Part shown: one piece after another, positions 41,749-51,913 of the stretch
Layout: each line of letters starts with the position of its first letter
Position numbering within the stretch: position 1 is the first letter of the stretch
Origin: Runella rosea
GTDB taxonomy: Bacteria > Bacteroidota > Bacteroidia > Cytophagales > Spirosomataceae
Reading direction: 5' to 3'
Length of the DNA stretch: 64,000 nucleotides
NCBI RefSeq assembly: GCF_003325355.1
Contig: NZ_CP030850.1
Location: 3,410,001-3,474,000, forward strand
Program-made: the position numbers and the translations under genes
The notes under the pieces: model-generated
The model's input: the letters and a program-made list of their open reading frames with translations, nothing else
What the model was told of the DNA's origin: nothing
The model's database searches: none

Positions 41749-43690
41749 TTTTAGCGGAGCAAGAAATAAAATATTAACCCTTACTAAAAACAGGACTTCC
41801 GTTATCGGATATTTCTTAACGAATACGACTAACGCAGCCTTTTGTGCAAAAAGGCTGCGTTGCATTTTGCTCCTTACGCTTTTGAGCTGTACCGCTCATG
41901 CCCAGCTCGTTGGGTTTCCGATTGCTCCAACACAGGCTACTTCCACTTCAAAAAACGCCCGCACTCAAGCACTTTCGCTGCCTTTTTTTGATGATTTTTC
42001 ATTGACCAACGGTAGCGCTCCCTCCCCTGCCTTATGGATTGCTGGCGGCGGAACTTACGTCAATAACACCAATACGCTCAACCACCCCACGGTCAACGTA
42101 GTTACATTTGACGGGGCCAATGCCGCTGGTCAGCCGTATAATTTGGTGAATCAAAATGCACAGGGTAACAGCGACACCCTCACTTCCCAGCCCATCAATC
42201 TGGCGGGCCTTACCGTTGCTGATTCTATTTATCTCAGTTTCTATTGGGAGTTACGCGGTTTGGGGGAGTTTCCCGATGCCGATGATTCCTTACGGGTTCA
42301 GCTTTTAAACGATAAGGGCGTTTGGCAAACCATCTGGAAACAAGCCGGCGGAGTACCCAATCCTAACTTCAACTACGTGCAGCTTGCTATTCGAAACAGC
42401 GCTTACTTCCACGCAAATTTTCAATTCCGCTTTCAGGCATTTGCGCGTCAATCGGGACCGTTTGATTCGTGGCACGTTGATTATGTATACCTTGACAAAA
42501 GCCGGCGGCTAAACAGGTACATTCAGGATGTGGCAATTAATCTTCCAGTCAGTTCATTTTTAAAACGGTACGCTGCCATGCCGCTCAAGCAGTATTTGGC
42601 TAATGCTAGGGCCGAAACCGCAGATTCGGTGTTTACCCGCATCAACAATCTCCACAATATTTTTAACTCAACGGCCTTTTCCTACACTTTAAAGGACGAA
42701 TTGAGTGGGCGGGCTTTTCAAACAATTCTCCAGAACAACTCTGTATTTATTGACCAGTTCAGTGCGCAAAATAAAATCGTTAAACCGCAAGCTATCAGCG
42801 TTGACACCAACGTTACCCAACGCCTTTCGCTCGTCAATCGCTTCCAAATTCTAACCACCGACGACCGCAACCCCTCCATTCCAGGCGTTGATTTGCGCCG
42901 CAATGACAGTATTTCGGGCAAAACTGTGCTCGATGATTATTATGCTTACGATGATGGCACCGCCGAGTTTGCTGTGTACATGAATCGGACACTGGGCAGA
43001 ACAGCCGTTCGGTACTTTTTAAACAAACCCGATGTGGTATCGGCCGTAAGAATGAACATCATCCCGATTTTGAAGGATTTGACGGGGCAATCCATCACCG
43101 TTCAGGTATGGAGCAACAAAGACGGACGCCCCAGCACGATGCTTCAGCAAAAAGCCTTTCGGGTAGAGTACGCCAAGGCTCGCAACGGCTTCATTGAGTT
43201 TCCGTTTGATTATGGAGTGGCGGTCCGCGACACGTTTTATGTGAGCTGGCTTCAAATAGGTATAGACGGTATCGCCGTAGGGCTGGACCGCAATACGCAA
43301 CATGAAGACCAGATTTTTGTCAATCTAGGGCAAGAATGGGCACCTTATACTTCGTTCAAGAATGACCCTAATTTGGCGTATTTTCAAGGTAGTTTACAGG
43401 TTCGGCCCGTCATGGGCGGCAAGGCGCTGCCCCCAATTACATCCATAGAGCCCGAAAAAGTAACCGAATGGGAGGTGTATCCCAATCCCTCCAACGGACT
43501 GATTCAGTGGAAATCCGACGAAATTCAGCGTATTGAAATATATCATCTCACGGGCGCTTTGGTTAAGCAGCAAATCGTACAAACGGCCAACAAAACCATG
43601 GATTTATCGGAACTGCCCAATGGGCTTTATTTGGTGAGATTATCCAACGACGAAAAAACCGTTGTGAAGAAAATTTTGTTACAACGCTAA
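41741..43690 (+). CDS. Secreted protein with a type IX secretion C-terminal sorting domain
   Basis: A 649-residue protein starting at ATG 41741, overlapping the PASTA stop; an upstream TTG (41705) is less likely. It has a long basic N-terminus and a signal peptide ending SCTAHAQ. The body is beta-rich with Asn, Thr and Ser, including ALSLPFFDDFSLTNG and SFYWELRGLG. The last ~80 residues are a clear T9SS type A sorting domain: WEVYPNPSNGLIQWKSD, IYHLTGALVKQQ, and LPNGLYLVRLSNDEKTVVKKILLQR. It should be exported to the surface; the function of the body is unknown. Confidence 0.87.
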   Translation: MNNFSGARNKILTLTKNRTSVIGYFLTNTTNAAFCAKRLRCILLLTLLSCTAHAQLVGFPIAPTQATSTSKNARTQALSLPFFDDFSLTNGSAPSPALWIAGGGTYVNNTNTLNHPTVNVVTFDGANAAGQPYNLVNQNAQGNSDTLTSQPINLAGLTVADSIYLSFYWELRGLGEFPDADDSLRVQLLNDKGVWQTIWKQAGGVPNPNFNYVQLAIRNSAYFHANFQFRFQAFARQSGPFDSWHVDYVYLDKSRRLNRYIQDVAINLPVSSFLKRYAAMPLKQYLANARAETADSVFTRINNLHNIFNSTAFSYTLKDELSGRAFQTILQNNSVFIDQFSAQNKIVKPQAISVDTNVTQRLSLVNRFQILTTDDRNPSIPGVDLRRNDSISGKTVLDDYYAYDDGTAEFAVYMNRTLGRTAVRYFLNKPDVVSAVRMNIIPILKDLTGQSITVQVWSNKDGRPSTMLQQKAFRVEYAKARNGFIEFPFDYGVAVRDTFYVSWLQIGIDGIAVGLDRNTQHEDQIFVNLGQEWAPYTSFKNDPNLAYFQGSLQVRPVMGGKALPPITSIEPEKVTEWEVYPNPSNGLIQWKSDEIQRIEIYHLTGALVKQQIVQTANKTMDLSELPNGLYLVRLSNDEKTVVKKILLQR

Positions 43691-43782
43691 GACAGCGTAC
43701 GTAATTGAGTAACATTTTTGCCATATTTGGCCTCTCAATTCCGTTCCTCTTTATCTATTTTACTTAACATCAAGCTACCACA

Positions 43783-44079
43783 ATGGATATTACCGTAGAA
43801 GAATTAAAAAAACGCATTGAAAGCGGAGAGAAAATCAACCTCATCGACGTACGTGAAGATTACGAATACGAAGATGACAACATCGGAGGGCAGCTTATTC
43901 CACTAGGTGAGCTTCCACACCGCATCCACGAAATTGAAGACCTCAAAGACGAAGAAATTTTGGTACACTGCCGCTCAGGCAAACGCAGCGAAACTGCCCA
44001 ACGGTTTATGCAAAGCCAAGGTTTCACCAACGTTCGCAACGTCATTGGTGGCATGTTGGCCTACCGAGAATTGGACTAG
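43783..44079 (+). CDS. Single-domain rhodanese-like protein
   Basis: A 98-residue cytoplasmic sulfurtransferase. The start includes LIDVREDYEYED, the active-site loop is VHCRSGKRSETA with the persulfide-forming Cys, and the end (NVRNVIGGMLAYRELD) fits the family. The loop CRSGKR is the six-residue type found in thiosulfate sulfurtransferases of the GlpE class. The sulfur acceptor is unknown. Confidence 0.92.
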   Translation: MDITVEELKKRIESGEKINLIDVREDYEYEDDNIGGQLIPLGELPHRIHEIEDLKDEEILVHCRSGKRSETAQRFMQSQGFTNVRNVIGGMLAYRELD

Positions 44080-44104
44080 TTTTGGAATTTAAGTATAGTG
44101 TATC

Positions 44105-44158
44105 AAGTAGTTGGCATTGAGACTTGCAGATTCACTTATGACTCAATATCAACTACTT
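44105..44158. terminator. Hairpin between convergent rhodanese and frr genes
   Basis: Imperfect 17-nt arms (44105-44121 and 44142-44158; core AAGTAGTTG / CAACTACTT, two mismatches) enclose a 20-nt loop. It is placed where a shared terminator is expected. Confidence 0.4.
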
Positions 44159-44176
44159 AATACAAAAACTTAAGGC

Positions 44177-44737
44177 TTAGACCGACATAATATCCTGCTC
44201 TTTTGCGGCAAAGATTTGGTCTACTTTTGAAATAAAACCGTCGGTTAATTTCTGAACGCGCTCTTCTCCGATTTTCACTTCATCTTCCGACACGCCTTCT
44301 TTGGTCAGTTTACGAATATCGCCGTTGGTGCTTTGGCGGATGTTCCGGATGTTGACCTTTGCGGTTTCAATTTCTTGTTTTACGCGTTTTACCAAATCGC
44401 GTCGACGCTCTTCGGTCAGCATCGGAATACTAAGACGAATGTTCTCACCGTCGTTATTGGGGGCCAATCCAACGTTGCTATTCCGGATGGCTTTTTCTAT
44501 TTCCCCAATCAGTTTTTTCTCAAACGGCTTGATGGTAATCGTACGCGCATCGGGGGTTGTGATGGAAGCTACGTTGTTGAGCGGCGACATGACTCCGTAA
44601 TATTCCACCTGAATTCCGTCCAACATCGACGGTGATGCTTTTCCCGCACGGATTTTTGCTAACTCGATGGTCAAGTGCTTGATTGCTCGGTCCATCGTAT
44701 CTTTGGCGTCTTCGAGATAAAATTCGACTTCTTCCAT
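44177..44737 (-). CDS. frr: Ribosome recycling factor
   Basis: A 186-residue protein that, with EF-G, splits post-termination ribosomes. The long triple-helix domain and the small beta domain (ITTPDARTITIKPFEK) are present, along with the conserved RAGKASPSMLDGIQVEYYG and LTEERRRDLVKRVKQE. The typical length is 185. It follows pyrH at 78 bp in the same direction, the widespread pyrH-frr order. Confidence 0.97.
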   Translation of the reverse strand: MEEVEFYLEDAKDTMDRAIKHLTIELAKIRAGKASPSMLDGIQVEYYGVMSPLNNVASITTPDARTITIKPFEKKLIGEIEKAIRNSNVGLAPNNDGENIRLSIPMLTEERRRDLVKRVKQEIETAKVNIRNIRQSTNGDIRKLTKEGVSEDEVKIGEERVQKLTDGFISKVDQIFAAKEQDIMSV

Positions 44738-44815
44738 TGCTACTGTTTTAATTTTTATTCGTTAACTGTGAGATATAGGGGCTATCCCTGATTAGTTTGG
44801 TAAAATTAAAATTTC

Positions 44816-45538
44816 TTATTCGTTCGTTACCAACGTTCCCACCGATTCACCGTTGATGAGGCGCAATAGGTTTCCTGGTTTGTTCATATCAAAAACGATG
44901 ATTGGCAAATTGTTTTCTTTGCACAACGCAAAGGCCGTCAAATCCATGATTTTGAGATTTTTGCTCAATGCTTCATCGTACGAAATTTTCTCATAACGCG
45001 TTGCGTTAGGGTCTTTTTCTGGGTCGGCGGTGTAGATTCCGTCCACGCGCGTTCCTTTCAAAACGGCATCGGCGTTGATTTCAATGGCCCGCAGCGCACC
45101 TGCGGAGTCGGTCGTAAAATAGGGATTACCCGTGCCCGCGCCAAAAATCACGATACGGCCTTTTTCTAAATGGCGCACCGCCCTGCGACGAATCATCGGC
45201 TCCGCTACCTGCTCCATTTTAATGGCTGAAAGCAAGCGAGTTACCATGCCAAATTTTTCCAGTGAACTCTGAATCGCCATGCTATTGATGACCGTAGCGA
45301 GCATTCCCATGTGGTCGCCCTGTACCCGGTCAATGCCTGATTTTTCAACCGAGGCCCCGCGAAATATATTACCTCCTCCAATGACCACTGCCACTTGTAC
45401 GCCAGCATCAACGATTGTTTTTACTTCTTTGGCAAACTGCTGGAGAATGTCAAAATCAATCACCTGCTTTTTGTCGGCACCGCTGAGTGCTTCACCGCTG
45501 AGTTTGAGAAGAATACGTTTATATTTAGGTTGAGACAT
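44816..45538 (-). CDS. pyrH: UMP kinase
   Basis: A 240-residue amino-acid-kinase-fold enzyme that makes UDP from UMP. Motifs are [14 protein letters not shown] at the start, [12 protein letters not shown] for UMP/phosphate binding, [19 protein letters not shown] for substrate binding and [19 protein letters not shown] near the ATP site. Length is typical (about 240). It is upstream of frr. Confidence 0.97.
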   Translation of the reverse strand: MSQPKYKRILLKLSGEALSGADKKQVIDFDILQQFAKEVKTIVDAGVQVAVVIGGGNIFRGASVEKSGIDRVQGDHMGMLATVINSMAIQSSLEKFGMVTRLLSAIKMEQVAEPMIRRRAVRHLEKGRIVIFGAGTGNPYFTTDSAGALRAIEINADAVLKGTRVDGIYTADPEKDPNATRYEKISYDEALSKNLKIMDLTAFALCKENNLPIIVFDMNKPGNLLRLINGESVGTLVTNE

Positions 45539-45605
45539 GGTTGGTATATTAGTTAGTTTGTATTGTGCAATTTAAGTTCATAACGTTGGTCAATGACCTC
45601 ATTAA

Positions 45606-46106
45606 TTATTCAAATTCAATCAAGATTTGGTTTTTATCTACCGTATCTCCTTTGTTTATTTTAATACTTTTTACGACTCCCTCTCCAGGTGATTTAAGGG
45701 CATTCTCCATTTTCATGGCCACCAATACAAGGACCACATCGCCCGCTTTGACCACATCTCCGACCTGCACTTTGATGTCCCAAATCAACCCTGGCATGGG
45801 TGCTTTGAGGTTGTTGACTTTATTCTTTGCGGTACCAGTCATGCCCATTTGCTCCAACAATAAATCGAAACGGTCTTTGGCGGCTAAGGTGTAAGTGCTT
45901 TGGTTGATTTTGACCTTAAAACTTTTTTCGGCATAATCGGCTTCAATGACTTCGGCATTGTACGAGCGTCCGTTTTGCAAAATATGAAAACGCCCGTTGT
46001 CCAACGCCACCAAATCCCACTGAAAAGGCTGGCCGTTTAGGGTTGTTTGCCCTTTATTAGAATCAATGTCAAAGGTTTGTTGTTCGTTGATGGTTACTTT
46101 TAACAT
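45606..46106 (-). CDS. Biotin carboxyl carrier protein (acyl-CoA carboxylase type)
   Basis: A 166-residue protein. The biotinyl domain lies at about residues 95-166, with the biotinylation site VLVAMKMENALKSPGEG (Lys in AMKM). Its N-terminal ~90 residues (INEQQTFDIDSNKGQT) form a beta-domain seen in carrier subunits of propionyl- or acetyl-CoA carboxylases. The carboxylase subunits are not in this window. It lies 33 bp after the EamA gene and 67 bp before pyrH. Confidence 0.88.
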   Translation of the reverse strand: MLKVTINEQQTFDIDSNKGQTTLNGQPFQWDLVALDNGRFHILQNGRSYNAEVIEADYAEKSFKVKINQSTYTLAAKDRFDLLLEQMGMTGTAKNKVNNLKAPMPGLIWDIKVQVGDVVKAGDVVLVLVAMKMENALKSPGEGVVKSIKINKGDTVDKNQILIEFE

Positions 46107-46139
46107 AGAAATATTGGTTAAAGAGAAAGGTATTTCGTG

Positions 46140-47087
46140 TCAACTTTTGGCAATACTGAGCCGCTCCCGACGATTGACCAGATAAATGCCCGTCAGGATA
46201 ATGCCCATTCCGAGATATTGCTGAAAACTAATCCGCTCACCGTCAAAAATCCCCCAGCTGATAGCCACAATCGGAATTAAATACGTAACCGAGGCCGCAA
46301 ACAAGCCAGAAGCCAATTGCACTATCCGGTTAAACAGCACCGAGGCCAAGCCCGAGCCTACCAGCCCCAATGCCAACAAAATAAGGCTCGGCTGGAAATT
46401 TTCAGCGAGGGTGATTTTGGGAAAGAAATCCGTAAAAAACAAGATAACAAATGAAATAGGGCCCGTAAAAGCAAACGTCCAGGAGGTCATGGCCAACGAC
46501 GGCAAATGACTCAAATGACGTGAAATGGTGTTGATATTAATGCCATACAACACCGTGGCAAGCAAAATCAAAAACGCGTAAGGATTAGCGATATTTATAG
46601 CCCCCGCCCCTTTAGAAAAAATCAAAAAAGAAGAGCCCAACAACCCCAGCAAAATTCCTATAATCTGCACAGGACGACGCGGTTGTGCAAAAAACAACAC
46701 GCCAATCACGAGCGTAAACAACGGACTCAGAGAATTGAGCATTCCCGACAGAGAACTGTTTAGTTTAGTGCCCGCTAAGGCAAACAAAAACGCTGGAATG
46801 ACAAACCCCGTCAGAGAAGATATTAATAAATAAGGATAACGATCAACGGGAATTTGGCGACGGGAGCTAACCATGATAGGAACAAAAAACAGCGAAGCCA
46901 AAAACAATCGCCCCGCTGCTACTTCCGTTACGCTATATGTAATCAGGCTTTTTTTTATTAAAAAGAACGATGTTCCCCAAGTAAGGGCTACTAATACCAA
47001 CAGTATCCACGCCTGAAGGGGACTTTTAGAAGAATCGTTCACTTTTGAAATGATTAGCGTTAAGACCCACGGCAAAATCGTCATCAC
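46140..47087 (-). CDS. DMT-family transporter (EamA)
   Basis: A 315-residue inner-membrane protein with ten helices as two EamA repeats, each starting with WILLVLVALTWGTSFFL-type and FLILLATVLYGININ-type helices; the conserved W-G-x-x-F and the end GMGIILTGIYLVN fit. The first 15 residues before ISKVNDSSK are atypical, and an in-frame GTG (Val16) may be the real start. Substrate unknown; members export metabolites or amino acids. Confidence 0.87.
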   Translation of the reverse strand: MMTILPWVLTLIISKVNDSSKSPLQAWILLVLVALTWGTSFFLIKKSLITYSVTEVAAGRLFLASLFFVPIMVSSRRQIPVDRYPYLLISSLTGFVIPAFLFALAGTKLNSSLSGMLNSLSPLFTLVIGVLFFAQPRRPVQIIGILLGLLGSSFLIFSKGAGAINIANPYAFLILLATVLYGININTISRHLSHLPSLAMTSWTFAFTGPISFVILFFTDFFPKITLAENFQPSLILLALGLVGSGLASVLFNRIVQLASGLFAASVTYLIPIVAISWGIFDGERISFQQYLGMGIILTGIYLVNRRERLSIAKS

Positions 47088-47127
47088 TCAGGGTGCATGA
47101 CATTTTGCCGCTGCAAAAATAGTGGGT

Positions 47128-48414
47128 TTATTTGATTTCAAAGTGCTTATCGGCAAAGTTCATGTATTGTTGCCAATCATACAGCAGAATATCATGTTTC
47201 CCCTCGCGGATATGGTACCCAATGGTTTTTCCAACCGGGCTGTTCGGCATGGGCATTATATTCGTCCCCAACCCCGTTTTTTTGTACAATTGATAGACTT
47301 TTTCCGCTTCCAAAGCGCCCAAAAATTCGCCTTTGGGGTCAGCCCAAATATCTTCAGTAGCGCTGGCTACGTACAGCGGGCGCGGTCCCATCAAGCCTAA
47401 TAATTCGTGTGAATCTACGGGCAACTCTGCCACTGCTTTATTGTATTTTTTGTAGTTAGCACAAAACCAGTGCGGAAATTGCGTATTGAGATGCTCTACG
47501 GTTTCACCAATCCATCGCCGCGCCAATGCAGCCCCGCCTTCGCCCGAATCGTTGGAAATGACCATTGCAAAACGCGGGTCTTCTGCCGCCGCCCACAGCG
47601 TAGCTTTTCCGATACGTGAGTGGCCCAAAGCAATCACTTTTTGACCGTCAACCAAGGATTCATTTTTGATTAAATAATCCACCATGCGGCTCATGCTCCA
47701 CGCCCAAACTCCGATAGCGCTCCATTTTTCGCGCTGTTCGGGTGTCAATACGGAACGGAGGCCCGTTTTCCAACCTTCGGTGTGGTCGGCTTCGAGGTCA
47801 CCGTAGTAGGCAGTGGCTACCGCGTAGCCCCGTGCTACAATGGCTTCCATAGGCCATCTCCGTTCGGCAATTCCGCGAGAGGCATCCGTGGCTCGATTGT
47901 TCACAAAGGTTTTATCAAAACCAGAATTCACCCATTTTTCGGTCACAAATACGTCTTTTTCGTGCGTAGTGGTGTGATTTCCCGTAAAATTGAGGCTGAC
48001 AAAAACGGGGGCTTGTTTCACATTTTTGGGTAAATACAGCAAAATATCAAGCGTCAACGTGGGGGAAATTTCGGGAAACCGAAGGGTAATTTGCTTAGAA
48101 ATGGCTTTGCCGTTCAACGCATTTTCGTTGACGGTTTTCACCTCTGAAGCAATTTTAACCGCCCCTGAAAATGGATTGACTCCGTATACATTTTCCGCGA
48201 ATTGTTTCAACACCGCGGGCCGCCCCGTTTTCTCCCATACGTCTTTTGATTTGATGGGCTTGCCGTTGGGGAGCAACAATGGGTCGGGCAACGTGAAGGA
48301 GGGCATTTTTGATTCATCGTAATTGACAAGAATCTTTTGGGTAAAAGCATTTAACGACATCATTACACCTAAAACAGTGTAGATTACGGCCTTAATTGTG
48401 GATAACTTGTGCAT
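47128..48414 (-). CDS. Secreted carbohydrate esterase family 15-like (glucuronoyl esterase)
   Basis: A 428-residue exported alpha/beta hydrolase. The ATG at 48414 gives a signal peptide (MHKLSTIKAVIYTVLGVMMS, cut near AFTQ); longer starts (48519, 48450) leave it internal. Bacterial CE15 hallmarks are the nucleophile GHSRIGKATLWAAA, the acidic region ISNDSGEGGAALARR and the His in HIREGKHDILLYDW. CE15 enzymes cut the ester between lignin and glucuronoxylan. The GH43 gene about 8 kb away would fit plant-polymer use, but they are not linked. Confidence 0.85.
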   Translation of the reverse strand: MHKLSTIKAVIYTVLGVMMSLNAFTQKILVNYDESKMPSFTLPDPLLLPNGKPIKSKDVWEKTGRPAVLKQFAENVYGVNPFSGAVKIASEVKTVNENALNGKAISKQITLRFPEISPTLTLDILLYLPKNVKQAPVFVSLNFTGNHTTTHEKDVFVTEKWVNSGFDKTFVNNRATDASRGIAERRWPMEAIVARGYAVATAYYGDLEADHTEGWKTGLRSVLTPEQREKWSAIGVWAWSMSRMVDYLIKNESLVDGQKVIALGHSRIGKATLWAAAEDPRFAMVISNDSGEGGAALARRWIGETVEHLNTQFPHWFCANYKKYNKAVAELPVDSHELLGLMGPRPLYVASATEDIWADPKGEFLGALEAEKVYQLYKKTGLGTNIMPMPNSPVGKTIGYHIREGKHDILLYDWQQYMNFADKHFEIK

Positions 48415-48584
48415 AAGTATCGGTCTTTGGGTATAACTTTCCTTTTTCATAAAATATACCTGCTTTTTACCCAAAAGACGCTGGTTGTAGGATTCTATTG
48501 TTTGTTGGGTAATTACCAAAAAAATTGACTTATTCTCTATTCGTCAAAACTTTTATAAAGCTCCTATTAACCCCAAATAGTTGG

Positions 48585-48592
48585 TAACTTTG
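48585..48592 (+). promoter_or_regulatory. Bacteroidota -7 element upstream of uvrA
   Basis: TAACTTTG fits TAnnTTTG. Transcription would begin around 48600, which argues against the in-frame TTG at 48603 and for the ATG at 48618 as the uvrA start. Confidence 0.55.
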
Positions 48593-48617
48593 CGCCTTCG
48601 TTTTGCGTTACCAATTC

Positions 48618-51482
48618 ATGGACAATCACAAACCTACCCTTACAGACATTGAACTCACCGGCCACGACCTCATTGAGGTCATGGGTGCCCGCGAGCATAA
48701 CCTTAAAAATATTGACGTTACTATTCCGCGCAACAAACTCGTCGTGGTGACGGGCATCAGTGGCAGTGGTAAGTCTTCATTGGCTTTTGACACCATTTAT
48801 GCCGAAGGGCAACGTCGCTACATGGAAAGCTTTTCGGCTTACGCCCGTGGTTTTCTGGGCAATATGGAGCGCCCCGATGTGGACAAAATCGACGGTCTCA
48901 GCCCCGTGATCAGCATTGAACAAAAAACCACTTCACGAAATCCACGCTCTACGGTTGGCACCGTGACGGAGATATACGACTTCTTGCGCCTCCTGTACGC
49001 TCGCTCGGGCGATGCCTACAGTTACGTGACGGGACGACCGATGGTGAAGCAATCGCAGGACCAAATCATTGACCAGATTCTGAGTCAGTTTGAGAATCAA
49101 AAGGTCACTCTACTGGCTCCCGTCGTGAAAGGGCGAAAAGGGCATTACCGAGAATTGTTCGTTCAAATTGCCAAACTCGGCTATACAAAAGTCCGCGTCG
49201 ACAATGAAGTGCTGGACATTACGCCCAAAATGCAGCTCGACCGTTACAAAATTCACGATATTGAAATTGTGGTGGACAGGCTCATCCCCAAAGCTGATGC
49301 TGGGGACTCGCAGTCACGTTTTCGCTTGAGTCAATCGGTCGGCACAACCCTGAAGCAAGGCAAGGGCGTGATGATGTTGTTGGATAAAAAAAATGAAGTG
49401 CATTATTTTTCCCAAAACCTCATGGACCCCGTCGCGGGCATCAGCTACGACGACCCAGCGCCCAATAGTTTTTCGTTCAACTCGCCTTACGGTTGGTGTC
49501 CGACCTGCCAGGGCCTAGGCGTGGTAGAAGAAATTACACCCGAAAGCGTTATTCCCGACAAAAGTCTCAGTCTGAGCCGTGGAGCCATCGCGCCCATTGG
49601 TGAATACCGCGATTTGTGGATTTTCAAACAATTGGAAATTCTGCTAAAGCCCTTCAAAGTAACCCTCAGTACTCCGATTGATAAGTTTCCGCCCGAAGCC
49701 ATCGACCTCATGCTCAACGGGACCGACGAGCCAGTACCCGTGCCCTCCAAAAAATACGAAGGCACCGAATGGAACACCAAATACGAGGGCATCATTACGT
49801 TTTTGCGCCGCCAACAGGAAAATGGCTCGGAGAAAATTCAGGATTGGCTCAAAGATTTTATGACCATCAACACCTGCCCCGATTGTCAGGGGGCGCGCTT
49901 GAAAAAAGAAGCGTTGTGGTTCAAGATTGACGATAAAAACATTGCTGATTTAGCCAATATTGACATTCGAGAATTGGCCAATTGGCTCAACGGTTTGGAA
50001 GAGCGCATCACCGAACGTCAGCAGTTGATTGGTCGCGAAGTATTGAAAGAGATTCGTAAGCGCGTCGGATTTTTGTTGGACGTGGGCTTAGATTATCTGA
50101 CACTTAACCGTCCGTTGAAAACACTTTCGGGCGGGGAAGCGCAGCGTATTCGTTTGGCTACCCAAATCGGTACACAGCTTACGGGCGTGTTGTACATCAT
50201 GGACGAGCCCAGCATTGGTCTACACCAGCGCGACAACGTTCGACTGATTGATTCATTGAAAAAATTACGGGATTTGGGAAACACTGTTTTGGTCGTTGAG
50301 CACGACAAAGACATGATGCTCGAATCCGATTATATCCTCGATATTGGCCCTGGTGCGGGCCGCCACGGCGGGCAGGTAGTAGGATATGGTACCCCCGAAG
50401 TATTCTTAAAAAACGGCTCATTGACCGCCGATTATTTAAGCGGACGAATCGCCATTGATGTTCCTAAAAAACGCCGCGAAGGCAACGGAAAGAATATCGT
50501 TCTGAAAGGGACAACAGGTAATAACCTCAAAAACGTCACGCTTAATCTGCCGTTGGGAAAAATGCTGTGCGTAACGGGCGTGAGCGGAAGCGGAAAATCG
50601 TCGTTGATTCACGAAACGCTGTTTCCGATTCTGAACCGCCATTTTTACAACTCAAAGCGTGAACCGCTACCATATAAAAGCGTGGAAGGGCTGGAGCACA
50701 TCGACAAAGTCATTGAGGTAGACCAATCGCCCATTGGCCGTACGCCACGCTCCAATCCAGCTACGTACACCAATCTTTTTTCTGAGATTCGGTCGCTGTA
50801 CGCCGAACTGCCCGAAGCCAAAATCCGGGGCTACAAGCCAGGACGTTTTTCATTTAACGTCAAAGGCGGCCGCTGCGAAGATTGCGAAGGCGCAGGGATG
50901 AAAAAAATCGAAATGGAATTTCTACCCGATGTATACGTAGATTGCGACACCTGCAAAGGAAAGCGCTTCAATCGTGAGACTTTAGAGGTGCGTTTCAAGG
51001 GAAAATCCATTGCGGATGTGCTCGACATGACCGTGGAGCAGGCGTTGGAATTCTTTGAAAGCATTCCTAAAATTTTGCGTAAAGTATCCACCCTCAACGA
51101 CGTAGGACTTGGGTACATTACGCTCGGCCAACACGCCACGACCCTTTCGGGCGGCGAAGCGCAACGGGTGAAACTCGCCGAAGAGCTTTCGAAAAAAGAC
51201 ACAGGCCAAACCCTCTATATTCTGGACGAACCGACCACGGGGTTACATTTTCAGGACATTCGTCATTTACTGGATGTACTGAATAAACTCGTCGATAAAG
51301 GCAATACCGTTCTGATCATTGAGCACAATATGGACGTGATTAAAGTATCAGATTACGTCATCGACCTTGGCCCTGAAGGCGGTAACGCGGGCGGACGCAT
51401 CATTGCCGAAGGCCCCCCCGAAAAAGTAGCGAAGGTGAAGGAGAGTTTTACGGGAAAATATTTGAAATTGGAATTATCGTAG
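48618..51482 (+). CDS. uvrA: Excinuclease ABC subunit A
   Basis: A 954-residue DNA-damage recognition ATPase of nucleotide excision repair. It has two ABC ATPase modules (Walker [15 protein letters not shown] and [14 protein letters not shown]; signatures [14 protein letters not shown] and [14 protein letters not shown]) and zinc sites (CPTCQGLG, then CPDCQGA; later CEDCEGAG with CDTCKGKR). Length is typical (about 940-960). The stop TAG is supplied by the GTAG foot of the first REP element (51479-51503), so the element lies exactly at the gene's end. Confidence 0.98.
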   Translation: MDNHKPTLTDIELTGHDLIEVMGAREHNLKNIDVTIPRNKLVVVTGISGSGKSSLAFDTIYAEGQRRYMESFSAYARGFLGNMERPDVDKIDGLSPVISIEQKTTSRNPRSTVGTVTEIYDFLRLLYARSGDAYSYVTGRPMVKQSQDQIIDQILSQFENQKVTLLAPVVKGRKGHYRELFVQIAKLGYTKVRVDNEVLDITPKMQLDRYKIHDIEIVVDRLIPKADAGDSQSRFRLSQSVGTTLKQGKGVMMLLDKKNEVHYFSQNLMDPVAGISYDDPAPNSFSFNSPYGWCPTCQGLGVVEEITPESVIPDKSLSLSRGAIAPIGEYRDLWIFKQLEILLKPFKVTLSTPIDKFPPEAIDLMLNGTDEPVPVPSKKYEGTEWNTKYEGIITFLRRQQENGSEKIQDWLKDFMTINTCPDCQGARLKKEALWFKIDDKNIADLANIDIRELANWLNGLEERITERQQLIGREVLKEIRKRVGFLLDVGLDYLTLNRPLKTLSGGEAQRIRLATQIGTQLTGVLYIMDEPSIGLHQRDNVRLIDSLKKLRDLGNTVLVVEHDKDMMLESDYILDIGPGAGRHGGQVVGYGTPEVFLKNGSLTADYLSGRIAIDVPKKRREGNGKNIVLKGTTGNNLKNVTLNLPLGKMLCVTGVSGSGKSSLIHETLFPILNRHFYNSKREPLPYKSVEGLEHIDKVIEVDQSPIGRTPRSNPATYTNLFSEIRSLYAELPEAKIRGYKPGRFSFNVKGGRCEDCEGAGMKKIEMEFLPDVYVDCDTCKGKRFNRETLEVRFKGKSIADVLDMTVEQALEFFESIPKILRKVSTLNDVGLGYITLGQHATTLSGGEAQRVKLAEELSKKDTGQTLYILDEPTTGLHFQDIRHLLDVLNKLVDKGNTVLIIEHNMDVIKVSDYVIDLGPEGGNAGGRIIAEGPPEKVAKVKESFTGKYLKLELS

Positions 51483-51756
51483 GGGCGGGGCTTGCCTCCG
51501 CCCGGGTTTGCCTCCGCCCAGGTTTGCCTCCGCCCGGTAACCGCATCGGTTCAGAAAAAACGTTAACACAATAATCGGAATTATCGTAGGGGCGGGGTTT
51601 GCCTCCGCCCGGGTTTGCCTCCGCCCGGTAACCGCATCGGTTCAGAAAAAACGTTAACACAATAATTGGAATTATCGTAGGGGCGGGGCTTGCCTCCGCC
51701 CGGGTTTTCCTCCGCCCGGGTTTGCCTCCGCCCAGGTTTGCCTCCGCCCGGTAACC
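51468..51756. repeat. Three tandem copies of a 91-107 bp unit built on uvrA's end
   Basis: Direct repeats start at 51468, 51575 and 51666. Each begins with the last codons of uvrA (TTGGAATTATCG), then a GTAG REP element, a run of a 16-bp sub-repeat (GYTTGCCTCCGCCCRG; 3, 2 and 4 copies) and GGTAACCGC; the first two continue with ATCGGTTCAGAAAAAACG. Because the end of uvrA is inside each unit, the array must have grown in place after a REP landed at the stop codon. The unit lengths differ by 16 bp per sub-repeat. Confidence 0.9.
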
Positions 51757-51777
51757 GCGAAACCACCAACGCCAAAA

Positions 51778-51802
51778 GGGCGAAGGTAAACCCCGCCCCT
51801 AC
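51778..51802 (-). repeat. Inverted GTAG-type REP element closing the left array
   Basis: On the minus strand it reads GTAG then GGGCGGGG, TTTAC, CTTCGCCC: the same geometry as the plus copies with two G-T pairs. It faces the first copy at 51479, so the whole left array is bounded by inverted REP elements. Confidence 0.8.
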
Positions 51803-51913
51803 ATGTCGAAATCAATAATCGTATTGTAGAATGTGACAAATTCCGGGGCTTTTCGTCCTATTCCGAAATAGACAAAAGCTAATAATTCTCTATCCCCGAC
51901 GATACGATTAGAG

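Noticed and set aside
51468-51756. A regular repeat array that could be taken for a CRISPR
   Set aside because: The units are 91-107 bp with internal 16-bp sub-repeats and near-identical spacers, so there are no unique spacers, and no cas genes are present.
51448-51775. Minus-strand open frames through the GC-rich array, encoding repetitive Arg/Pro/Gly peptides
   Set aside because: They arise only because the 16-bp and 91-107 bp repeats happen to stay open; they have no start signals and no conserved domain.
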